Source: Montifringilla adamsi
Lineage: Eukaryota > Chordata > Aves > Passeriformes > Passeridae
Reading direction: 5' to 3'
DNA: 64,000 nucleotides
Assembly (NCBI GenBank): GCA_017590115.1
Contig: JAGGNK010006224.1
Location: 525,592-589,591, forward strand
In this document: positions 1-10,534 of the stretch, one piece after another
How the letters are laid out: the number at the start of each line of letters is the position of its first letter
Position numbering within the stretch: position 1 is the first letter of the stretch
Notes under the pieces: model-generated
Seen by the model: the letters and a program-made list of their open reading frames with translations, nothing else
Databases searched by the model: none
What the model was told of the DNA's origin: nothing
Program-made: the position numbers and the translations under genes

Positions 1-1920
1 GTCTTTTGCCTGCTCGGTGACTGCAGCAGAGCACAGCTGTATTGCCTTCCTATCTGCTGGCTGAAAATATTGCAGAGCAAACTCTTAGAGGCCCTCCTTA
101 GGCTTTGTAACCCTCGTTTGTACCAGAAGCGGTTTAAGCAGAGCTTTCTCTTAACACCTTTTATCATGAACCCTCTTTATGAGATTCACCTGATCTTTTT
201 TTTTTTCCCCCAGTGCCGCACTCAGCTGGAAAGGAGAGGATGAGCCTTAGATCTCTATATCCCTTGAAAGGGGGGAGTTGAGAATGGAAAGGAGTCAAGT
301 GTGTGGGAGTAAGGAGGGGAGAGATCTATGAAATGTAACACCTGTTTTATTGTTGTGATTGAAAAACTACTCTGGAACATTGCAATGTAGGCATTATCAA
401 TCTGCCCTCTCAGGCACAAACCAAATTGTACAGTTGACCTGATTAATTCAATTTTTATTTTATTTTTTGTATCTTGAGGCACAAACTGAGAAACAAAACT
501 AAAACATGTGAGGAAAGCTAATATAAAAACCTTATTTTTCTTTGCATTTTCCTTTATTGATTTTTTTTTGTCTTGTTTGCTAGCATAATGATCCTGTTGC
601 TATACCTTTGCTTTTTATTATTTGTTGATAAGCTAAATTGTGTCTCTTTCAGTGATGCTGTTGCTAAGCTTAGTTCACAGCCTAGCCTGTGCATCACATA
701 GTCTATAATCAGCTGATGAGACAATGGTGCTCATTCTCTGCCTCCACTGTTGTGTTTCTGCATGCCGGCTGTGTGCGCTCCTCCCTGCCTTCCTGTAGGC
801 ATAGCACCAGAAAGTGAAACTTGCCTAGATGTTCAGCATAAACATTTTGTTCTTCAGTTCCACTGAAGAACTGAACTGCTCTTCAGATTGAACTGAGGTT
901 GGATTCACTGCTGGCTGTCATCATTAGTAGCTGTGTCCCACTGTGAAAGTCCAGTGTGTGGATGCACGCACTTGGCTGCTGAGAAATTAAGGAGCGTAGG
1001 TAGGCCCCTTAGAAGTCACCTGGAGATACTTATCTGAGGAAGAGGACTGTACACTAGCCCTGTGCAGCTGTGATACGTACCAGGCACAGAAGAATCCAGT
1101 CACACACTCTAAAGCTTAGTTTCTTAAGGAAGCTGCGCTGAAGTGTGTCTGGATCTCCTCCCTCTGCCCTTTCCTTTTCCCTCTTCTCTCTCTGACTTTT
1201 GAACTGTCAGGCTAAATTTAGCTAAAGTTAGAAAAGGGATAGAAGTTTAAAATAGGACTAGTTTCATTACTTTCCATTGCAATGCTGATGGAAGATAAAG
1301 ACCCAAATTAGTTCCCAAAGAAAAAAAAAACAAAAACCACTGGGAAAAATTCAACTATGTGATACTGGATTTAACAGCCTGCAGGTGGTCAGTCCTCCCA
1401 TATTCAGACCAGTCAGTAATCAAATACCTAAGTCCAGCATAACTGCAACACCTCACCTCTCATACACAAAATATTGGGGGGGTTTGATGTTGTTGTGGGA
1501 ATGACAGAGGTTTAAAGGATGAAAAAAATAAATTGACCAAAAGTTAATCTTCCCTAGTTCATGGGACAATTTTGCAGTTAGATATGAGGAAAAGATCATA
1601 TCCTCTACAGGGCACTGCTGTATATTACCAAATATAATTTACCCTCTGGAGTAATGCAGATTATCTGTTTTTGCCTTCATGGTGTGGACCCTCTGTGGAT
1701 ATTATTTATTTCATATTGTTTTGCGAGAGTAGGAGTAGCTAGCTTGCAAGCTCTTTGGCTGTAACACTTTGTCAATGATATTCTGTGGGAAGCATTTTCT
1801 ATATTTCATATATAAGAGTAGAAAGAGCAGATGGGGCAATTTTATATCTTGGTTCACAGCCCATGCTACAGGTTTGCTGTGTTCCAGTGCAGCTAACAGA
1901 TTGTCTTGGTGTTTTACTTT
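1..1920. other. No gene or repeat recognised
   Basis: AT-rich sequence with scattered homopolymer tracts, for example runs of T near 200 and 560 and of A near 1320. All open frames are short, and I see no repeat family or promoter signature. Confidence 0.6.
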
Positions 1921-1923
1921 TTT

Positions 1924-1980
<57 letters not shown>
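1924..1980. repeat. (TTG)19 trinucleotide microsatellite
   Basis: Nineteen uninterrupted TTG units, preceded by a short T run. Frames through it read as homopolymers of Cys, Val or Leu on the plus strand and of Asn, Gln or Thr on the minus strand. The apparent ORFs here are by-products of the repeat and not genes. An uninterrupted array of this length is likely to vary between individuals. Confidence 0.98.
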
Positions 1981-1982
<2 letters not shown>

Positions 1983-4900
1983 AATAAATATGTAATTAGG
2001 AAACTGTATGGTATACTGCTTCTTCCTGACTCTTCTTGGAACAGATTTAGTTTGAAGTGTTACAGAAACAACTTCTGTCCAAAACCAGCCAGAAGAACAG
2101 TGGACATGGAAAACCTCATGAGTTCTGGCAGTCAGATACTGCCACAGCAAGTCACATAGGTAGTCTACATGTTAGACAACTGTATATTTTCAGTTGCTAG
2201 CAATTTTTATTATTTGGAAAAAATCTGTGGTGTATTTTAATAATTTTAACTATTGAAAAAAGATGGTAATATATTATTTTGTCTGCAAACAAAACTATTC
2301 TGAATACACTGTCAGTTTTGTGTGCCAGGTTAACAAAAATCTTTCCTTTTAGCAGTAAATATAATTTAACAGCATTATCCAGTTTAATCAATTCTAGTTA
2401 CTCTCCAGCATTTATAATGCATTTACTTTATATTACACCTGAAATATCTGATTACAGTTTATTATATCTTATTAAATTCTGTAATGCAATAAGCATTACA
2501 TGCTTATTTTGAACAGTGACACACATATTTGCTGTCAGGGTGCTCCTGCAGTATCCTATTTTCCATGCATCCTGCTGTCCTCATCATCATTGTCAGGCAG
2601 TATTCAGACCTGGGAAGGTTTACAGGAGAAAGAATTAAATTACCCCTGAGTGGCAGAAGGCAAAGCAAAGAGTTCTGACCACTGGTCAGCACTGTGCTGC
2701 TCCACACAGTGCTAGGACTTCATAGAGGATACACGCCACATCACAGAAATCCAGATAGAATAACCATCTGTGTTATTAAAGGATGAGTTTAAGCTTAAAT
2801 GGAGAGGTTTTGCCAATAGTATCATTAGAGCCTTTAAGCAATCAGAAATTGAGGGAGAATGACAGAAGCTGTTACAGACATGGTGCACTGCCTGTAATTT
2901 TAGCATGTGGGTTGCTCACAGATGCGTGGGGTTGTCCTGTTTCATATTTGCTGTTACCTGTGGAGCAACTGGTGCAGGGAAGTTCCTTTTCATGTTCTGT
3001 TCCTGATTTGGTTTTAGAATACCTGGAAATGCTTCACAGTGTTGTGTGAACAAGCCTGGTTGTGACAATGCAGGACTTGGGAAGAAAATTTTAGAGAGTA
3101 GCAAAGGGCATGGTGAGAGTGACGATGGCCTTCTGGTTAGTAGCCAGGCAGGCACTGGAAGCAGCCCGCTTGCTGGAGAGGGTATGTGCCCTGGTTAATG
3201 TGAGATACTTGAAAGTTCAGTACAGGGTAAGACTTGCCACCCTTCATGTACCATCCTGGGTATGTCCAGCTGGAATAGAAAAGCCAGGGGCTGCTGAGGA
3301 AACTCCATGGCTTTGTTAGAAGCTACAAAACTCTGATCTGACCTAGCATCTTTGTTTTCCATGGACTGTCCAAGAAATAATGACTAATTGGTGATTGATG
3401 CTTGTTAATAGTTTCCTTTCAGATGTTCTGAGGTTAAACATAATGCTGTGATTTGAAATTCAACAGGAATCAGAAGTCATGTTGCCATACAATCCTTCTT
3501 TTGGCTTCTTAGCTGCAAACAGGCTCTGCTGCCAACTGTTTCTACCAGATTGAGCTTTCCTCAGTTTTCCTTTCAAGTGTAAATTGCATAATGGTCAAAT
3601 CAGGTGAAACATACACTTCTTTCCTCCTTTCTTGTGTCCTGTCTTTCAGCTTAACTCACTCCTGCTTGGCAAGAGGTCTGGGCCACAGATTATTGCACTT
3701 GTTAGACTGTAGTGCTGGAATTGTGAAAATTATTGTATGATTGACAGTCAAGAAAATTAATCCCACAGCACTAAAGGAAAATTCCTCCACTTTCCTTGGC
3801 AGCTGAGTATTGATTTCAGATAAAAGATACAGAATTTCCCAGGGATGCAGAAGCTGATAATGATCATTCCTGAAAGCAGTGTGTCTGTGGTTATTCTCCT
3901 GAGTCACAGGTAGAGCTTTCTTGCAGTGCTGCAGGTAAGGACAATGTTGCCACTCTCTTTGTGCAATGTCTGCTGGCACTATGGCAATTTTGGGGGAAAA
4001 TGTTACCTACACTGAGTATGAAGTATACAGAGAATAACCTCTTAACATGCTATAATAGTGATGCTTTCAGATTTAAAATATTAAGTGATCAGAGTTCACT
4101 GCAGTGAAATTCCTTAATTGAAAACAAATCTGCTGTGTTAATAAAATGTCTAAATTTGCTGTTATGGTTAGAAGAACACATGAGAGAAGGCTTTGTTGAA
4201 ATGTAAACACTCTGAATTATTACTGCAGTGTGCTGTCTGAATGCTCTCATTTAATGATACTCATTTAATGAGTACTCAACATTCAAATGAATATAATTGT
4301 AGCAAAGGGCTGTTAGGCTCAGATTCAGTGTTTAGGCTCCTAACTTTCCACTGAAACAGTTTATTAAATCCAGATCCTTTGTTAACTCTTGCCCTTTTTT
4401 TTTTCCCTTTGTAATTTTTTTTTTTAAACTTTCTGTCTTTTGGCATTTCTATGAACTTTTTTCCTTTTTTTACAGTGGTTTCTTATAGTGGTGAAAACTG
4501 GTAATGTACTCTTTTGAAGGTCATGGTGCAAGATTCATTTTCTGAGATTCAGGCACCTTTGTAAATGAGATCTTCATTACTGTATTTTCCTTTAACACCC
4601 TAAGGAGAAACGGCTCCATCAGAATACTGGGAAGGTTGTGAGAATTGGAGGAAAATGGTTCCTCCAAAAGGATGAATAAAAGGACCTTGCTTATTTAAGT
4701 CAGAATATGAATTTAAACTAGCTTTATCATTTGCCTGCGGCCAGTGCAAAGCGGAAAGGAGCTGTTGTAGCAGGTTCATGGGTGTAAGCAGGGTGGAAGA
4801 GCCTGTTTGAGAGGTCATAGGCACAGATGCCACTGGATTCCTCCAAAAGCTCTCTTGCTGTTATTCAGGTGTGGATGCTACAAATGATAGGGGGTAATCT

Positions 4901-5580
4901 TCTCTGGTATCATTATCAGTCACAGGAGCTGAGGTGATAATCTTCTTCCAAAATGAGACTTCCTGAGCAATGGCAATGCATCAGGTATATAGCTTAGACA
5001 GTGGAATGGTGCTGACTGAGGACTGTGATCACTAAAATCCTTGTAAACTATCTTAAATCTCACCAAAGTGAACAACTCTACATCTGACCATCTTTAGAAG
5101 GAACTGTAGAATCTGGGTGGATTTTAGAAGGAGAGTGAGCTCAGCTTCCTATTCAGAATTTGCCTGATGAAATTTGTAATTGAGTCATCTCTGGCAAAGA
5201 TTTAGTGCTCATGGGCATACCTGAGTGTTAATGTTATGCCCACAAACTTGATTTTAGTTGGGATTCTGAAGAATTTACTACAGCCATGATAGCAGGAAAT
5301 GTGAACCAGCCATCTGAAAATCATGCTGATGGGAGCTTCTGTATTTTAGTACAGGCTGAAGAGTATATCCTCAGTTTTGGAACTCAGGGAATTTGGTCAA
5401 TAATTCTGAATTTACCCATTGTACAATTTTGCTGATTTGAACTAATGAAAACACAAAGTCATGCCACATCGAGAGTTTTCATTGGTTTTGGAAACTGCTG
5501 AGTTGATACAGGTCTTGCTGAAATCATCCCCAAAGCTAAAATCTTGCCAGTAAACTGTGCAACTGATCTTAAAAGGAGAC
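1983..5580. other. No gene recognised
   Basis: AT-rich, apparently single-copy DNA. Open frames of up to about 107 codons, such as 3656-3979 on the minus strand, have no recognisable domain and are within chance expectation. No repeat family identified. Confidence 0.55.
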
Positions 5581-5800
5581 CATGATCTCTGTCCAGCGTG
5601 TTGCTGAGAACACCACGGTGAAGGAGAGGAGGGGAGGTGCTTTATCCTGTCGAAGTGAGGTGCGTTTAGAGGCAGCCGAGGCTTGGATGCTGCGGTAGCA
5701 CCGAACCCCGGCCTGTCGGGCTCCCGTACCCAGCGCTGAACACTAGAGGGCACAAACTCTCCAACAGCCGCCTCTTCTCTCCCGACTCCGTGAAGGCCTG
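5581..5800. other. Small GC- and CpG-richer patch
   Basis: About 220 bp with clearly more CpG dinucleotides than the flanks; examples are the stretches around 5640-5660 and 5690-5740. A minus-strand frame stays open from 5855 to 5442 (137 codons) across it, but the predicted protein resembles nothing I know, and the open frame may simply reflect fewer AT-rich stops. It could be a decayed CpG island, a small regulatory element or part of an unrecognised repeat. Confidence 0.5.
5740..5753 (+). promoter_or_regulatory. CTCF-like core motif
   Basis: The 14-mer ACACTAGAGGGCAC agrees at 13 of 14 positions with the CTCF core written CCASYAGRKGGCRS; only the first base differs. It sits inside the CpG-richer patch. 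A single motif match does not show occupancy. Confidence 0.5.
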
Positions 5801-6774
5801 CATCGAAACAAGTCCAAATAAAAGCAGGCTTAGAAAAGCAAGCGCGAAACTTCACTGAAAGACCAAAGGGAAAGTAAACGTGGTAGCAGCTTCAGAGCAC
5901 AGATGAAAACTTCACACATGGGATGCATACAGCTGTGCTATGAGAACTTGTGTCAAGGGCACTTGTATGATACACACGTGTAGAGGTTTATTTTTAAATG
6001 CAAGGAGATGTGTTAACACTGTGTTGCTGCCACACATATGCAAGAATTGCTTTATATGTGAATGGAAACATATATGGGTTAAGCAGGTCATTCTGAACTG
6101 GTGACAACCAAAATTACTATATAAAATGCATTTCTTTTTCTGTAGGTTTACTAGAAAGATCATTTTAGAAACAAGATAGGATGATTTTGAACCATTTACT
6201 TACCTGATTGCCTGGTTCTCTTTGTGTGTCAGAAATGGGCACTTCTGCTGTCACAGGCTGAGTTGCAAAGCATCACTGGAAAACTCCAAAGTCTAAAGAC
6301 TTTTCTAAGCCATACATAAAATTATTGTCATGCTAGTCTCTCCTAGCTAAGAATACAAGTGAGAATTTGTAAGTAGATACATGTGAGTTTTCAACATATT
6401 TTTAAAGTGAATCAGTAGCCAGACTGTCGTTTGGACCCAGTAGCTTGGGACCTTGCAGGCCTCAAAGCAAGTGTTATCTGTCCCTTTGTCAAGCTTCTTT
6501 ATAGGAATGTATAATACTTGTCTTTCAAGCTGTGTGATGCTGTCAGCTTCACAATGTTAGAATTAAATCTGAAAGAAACAGACTTAAGAGCTGACTACAA
6601 TTTATCATGTGATACGATCTCAGTGTATTTTATTTTAAATTTGAGTCTAAAATGGGTGAATAAAGCTGTAATCATCCTGTCAGTGCATGTAACTACTTTC
6701 AAAATTAGATACTGATCAGTCTGAGTAAAATTTGGTTGCAGTTTCAGTAATTACATTAAACTTCTAATTATTAG
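5801..6774. other. No gene or repeat recognised
   Basis: AT-rich sequence with short open frames only. No repeat family or regulatory cluster seen. Confidence 0.55.
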
Positions 6775-6950
6775 CAAGTGAGGCTGGTCCAGTGGCCTCA
6801 AAGTACATCTATAATTTGGGAGACCGAAATTCAGTCCCTAGGTGTGCCACTAGCTTCCTGTTGGACACTAATCTCTTGGTGCTTTAGGTCCAAGGCCCTC
6901 AGGGAGAGGATCAACTCTCTCAGGAACCTGGGCAGAATTCAGGATACCCA
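6775..6950 (+). repeat. Ancient CORE-SINE / MIR-like remnant
   Basis: The segment around 6838-6895 follows the conserved SINE core order: a GTGCCACTAGCTTCCTGT-like block, then a degraded 'aatctcttggtgctttagg' block. This resembles MIR and related CORE-SINEs found across amniotes. It is strongly diverged, and the tRNA-derived 5' part is hard to recognise, so family and ends are approximate. Confidence 0.5.
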
Positions 6951-8430
6951 AACATATCCTAAAAGTGTAATTGAAGGTCCTCATCCTCTGGTCTGGTGCT
7001 CTCAAAAAGAGGTGAAGCCCATCTCAGCAAACTCATTTAGACTCATCATTTACTTGATTTTTGTGTGGCATTGAGTGTGTAAGAGTGTGCGGAAAGCCTG
7101 AATTGTTCTGCCCACATGAGAACCCTTGTCTGCACATTTGGTGAGGACAGTGTGTGGGGCTTCATCCTCCTGCATCAGTCAGTGCCTTCATTTACATCAT
7201 CCATAACTGGTTTCTGGAGCTGATATTTTCCTTTTTATCTTTTTCCTGGCAAACACTTCCATTTAGGATGCTATAGGCCAGAGGCTGCATGTCAGCCTCT
7301 GGGGCAGATGTGATTAGCTCACTGTATCATGTCAGGCTGCTGACAGATCATGGCAGACTGAAAAATCAAAATGGATTTTCTTGGACCTGCCCAGCTTTCA
7401 ACCAAAATGCCAGAAGGTGTGTTTTCCTCTGTGACAGGTAGTAGCCATAGCAGGAGTGCTTCTGTCTTATGCTCTTGGTCTTTTTTTGCCCAGGGCAGCC
7501 TAAACTGTGGAAGAATATTCCACATTGGGAAGGCTCCTGCTCTCCCTACAGGATATAATGGCACAGTAGTGGTAGCTACTGTGTAGAGGAGCTCCCAAAC
7601 AGAAGTATCCTTTCAAGTTGGCTCTGAACCAAAATTGTCAGTCCCAGGTGGCAGGAGTGGCAGGTGCATGCTGTGAGTGACAGGGACAGTCAGAAATGCT
7701 ATCAGGGAGTTAGCACCCATCTTATGCTGGTTAATATATTTCCCTTGGGCAGTCTAAGCTCTGTTATGCTCATCATTGCTGAGGCTTCCTCTAGTCCCTT
7801 ATTGCTCCCAGTCTTTTTCATTTTTTGTAACAAGACAATTAGTAAATCTGGGGATTAGCCACGTCTTCTGGCTCTTTCTGAAGCCTCAGAACAGGATGAT
7901 TTGGACAATGCAAGCTGAGATTGGAGCATTTTGATACAGCTGCAACAAGTTATTTGCACGATACCTGCCTCCAGCCTATGCAAATAGCAGAAGGGATTCC
8001 TTGCTTCATATGACCTGACTTCAGGTGGGCATTCACCTGTGCATTCATTCATTTATGGAACATAAACACATTCTGCAGCAGAAAGGAGAATCTGTGAGGG
8101 TGCACAGAAGTACCTGTTCTGTTCCAGAGACTGAAAAGACACCCAGAAGAGCAGAGCATTTGAGCAAGCTGAAGAAATGGCCTCTTTTATAAATCTGGTC
8201 CATTATCCTCTATTACTGAAGGTTCTCTCTGAGATCTTAATTAATCCAAGCAGAGATGTGTGTCTGTGATGTGAGGTAGGATTAGAAATTAGCTCTAAAA
8301 ACAAAGCACCCTATGCAAGATTGATGAATGCTGCCCTATAAAACAATTCAGTAAATGAACTCCCATTTGTAATGTGGCATTCCTTGAAATAATTGGTCAA
8401 TTATTGGCCTCCTTGTCAGAGATGGTAGGA
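6951..8430. other. No gene recognised
   Basis: Mixed-composition, apparently single-copy DNA. Frames of up to about 80 codons show no domain. Confidence 0.55.
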
Positions 8431-9157
8431 AACAGTTGGCTTTCTGGGCTGCAAGCACTCATGGCCAGGTTATATTGAGCTTTTTCGTCCACAGATACCA
8501 GGGCTAGTCTTTATCCTTCTCCTTCCATCCTGTAACTGTGTTTGGGAATACCCCAACCCAGATGCAGGACCTTGCACTTTGCCTTGTGGAATTCATGAGG
8601 TTTGCACAGTCCTACCTCTCAAACCTTCAAGTTCCCTCTGGACTGAATCCCTTTTCTCCAGCTGGTTGACCACATCACACTGCTTACTGTGATCTAAAAC
8701 TTTCTGAAGGTGTGCTCAATCCCACTGTCTATGTTGCCAAGAAAATTAACAGTGCCAGTTGCTGTCCCAACCCCTGAGGAATGCCACTCATCACTGGTCT
8801 CCAATTGGGCATTGAGCTGTTGACCACAACTCCCTGAGTGCAACCATCCAGCCAATTTCTTATCCACTGAGTGGTCCATCCATCAGATCCATACCTCTCC
8901 AGTTTATTTTCCAGGCTATTTTGCAGGCAGTGTCAAGGGTAGTTGTCTTCTGTTGCCCTTCCCTTGTCCACCATTGCTGTAACCCCACCCTAGAAGGTCA
9001 CTGATACGTGTGGCAAACTAAGGGCATGGTTTGCCCTTAGTGAAGAAGCCATGGTGTCACCAGTTGTCACCAGTCACTTCATTATTTTTCATGTGCCTTA
9101 GCATGTGACATTTCCAGGAGGAACTGTTCCATGATCTTGTCGGGCACTGAAGTGTGG
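8431..9157 (-). repeat. CR1 LINE fragment, reverse-transcriptase region of ORF2, decayed
   Basis: Read on the minus strand this follows the avian CR1 ORF2 protein: the region before the RT catalytic core at the 9.1-kb end, then motifs resembling IRNWLDGRTQ and SSMSKWRPVTSG, the block before the catalytic box, and the C-terminal part toward 8431. The longest intact frame (8879-8694) covers only the middle. The catalytic Asp-Asp box near 8690-8703 is broken: the Phe is followed at once by a stop. Small indels break the frame elsewhere. The element is truncated at both ends and cannot encode a working enzyme. Confidence 0.88.
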
Positions 9158-10344
9158 TTAGGACAGGGATAGAAAGTTTGTAAAGTTATGTTTAGGCTTT
9201 CAGTGCTCCTCCTTCTAAGCACTTTAAAAATTGGATACTTGCCACTTCATACTTGTTGGTTTAAGAAAACCCACAAGAGATTTATTTTGTATGGTGTTAC
9301 AAAAACTGAGCTGTTTCTAGCTCTCTGACTTTCTTCCTTGTTGGTTGGTAGCCACCTTCATCCAGCTAAAGCAATGACTACAACACACTCAAGGTAGACA
9401 GTTGATCTCTTATGCATTCTTCATAGATGCGTATTAATAGGAATAGCAGTGGTGGTGCTCTAACCAAGAGTAGGGTCATTTTCTAATAAACATGTAATGA
9501 AAGGAAGGATTACAGGTAGTGGTCTTTCAAAATTAGATACTGATATTATTTCAGATAGATATAGATATTATAGATATAGATATTATTTTTTTCTACAATG
9601 TGCCTGTGATCTGGGAGAAAATCAACTAGATCCCTTAATGTCTCTTGTCATTCTCAATGAAAACATAATTCTCTTTAAGATACGTAATACTTTTATTTTA
9701 ACATACTTCAGCATTTTAAATGCAGTTGCCCTCACTTGGGTGCTTCTAGGTTTGCCTGGATATAAACGTTTGTTTCCCTGTGAAGGCAGTGAGTATTCTG
9801 GTGGGGGGATTTAAACAATATTTTGTTATCTGATTTTTTAGCTTCTTGCCAAAGAATAGTGCCAGTAGGGCACTTGCTTTTGTTTATATGATTTTCATTG
9901 ACTTCAATGGGCATTGAATCAGGCCGTATAAGCACAATTTCCTCATTGTTAGCAGCTGTTCATTGCTTAGCATTACCTGAGCTGCTATTCAGCTGGCCAT
10001 CTGTGATCTGGGACTTCTCAGACTGCAAGAAAATCATTACCTGTTCCATTTTGGCAGGAGAATATTATAACTTATTTTAGGGATATATTTGTACAAGGAG
10101 TAATAATGTTTTTCCCCAACAGCTATTGCTTATTGCCTGCCCATCTGTGGTTCTAACACACAAATGTTAAATAATAAATACTGTAACAGACCCAGGGCTT
10201 TTTACATTCAAACTAATGTTTATTTCACCAAGATGCTTAGATACTAAGTTAGGAGGAAAGTGTCCATCTCTGACACTGGTCAGTCTAGAGAACCTAATAA
10301 AAGCTTAAAAAATTATGTAAAAAGGTCTGCCTGTCCTGGAGACC
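9158..10344. other. No gene; CR1 edge and ATAGAT-rich patch
   Basis: The first 80 bp may continue the CR1 fragment in degraded form. At about 9540-9590 there is a short ATAGAT-type low-complexity stretch. Near 9893-9920 a 'ttgacttcaatgggc' block resembles a motif that recurs in ancient amniote repeats. Nothing else recognised. Confidence 0.5.
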
Positions 10345-10355
10345 TTGGTGAGTTA

Positions 10356-10412
10356 TGACGTCAAATCATGACTGAAAGTTTGGGATGAAGCTGGATTTAA
10401 GGGGTATAAAAG
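10356..10412 (+). promoter_or_regulatory. Candidate CRE plus TATA box
   Basis: A perfect palindromic cAMP-response element, TGACGTCA, occupies 10356-10363. A canonical TATAAAAG lies at 10405-10412. A start site would be expected near 10435-10440. The CpG in the CRE is retained in otherwise CpG-poor, AT-rich DNA. The first ATG with G at +4 after that point (10445) opens a 29-codon frame ending at 10534; I recognise no protein in it. No CpG island and no convincing splice donor follow, so this may be chance. Confidence 0.3.
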
Positions 10413-10534
10413 AACATTTGAATTGACATTACCTTAATGTTTGTATGGCTGAAAACAGCCATTTAGAGTTGGAGGTATTGTCCAATAATAATTCTCCAGA
10501 AAGAAGTAACTGTGGAAGTGGAAGGCTGTACTGA

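Noticed and set aside
1769..2159. Proteins with poly-Cys, poly-Val or poly-Asn tracts
   Set aside because: Translations of the (TTG)19 microsatellite in different frames.
4600..4833. 77-codon minus-strand frame with coding-like composition
   Set aside because: No recognisable family, no splice sites at sensible positions, and the length is unremarkable.
7978..7985. Octamer ATGCAAAT
   Set aside because: About two matches are expected by chance in 64 kb, with no partner motif nearby.
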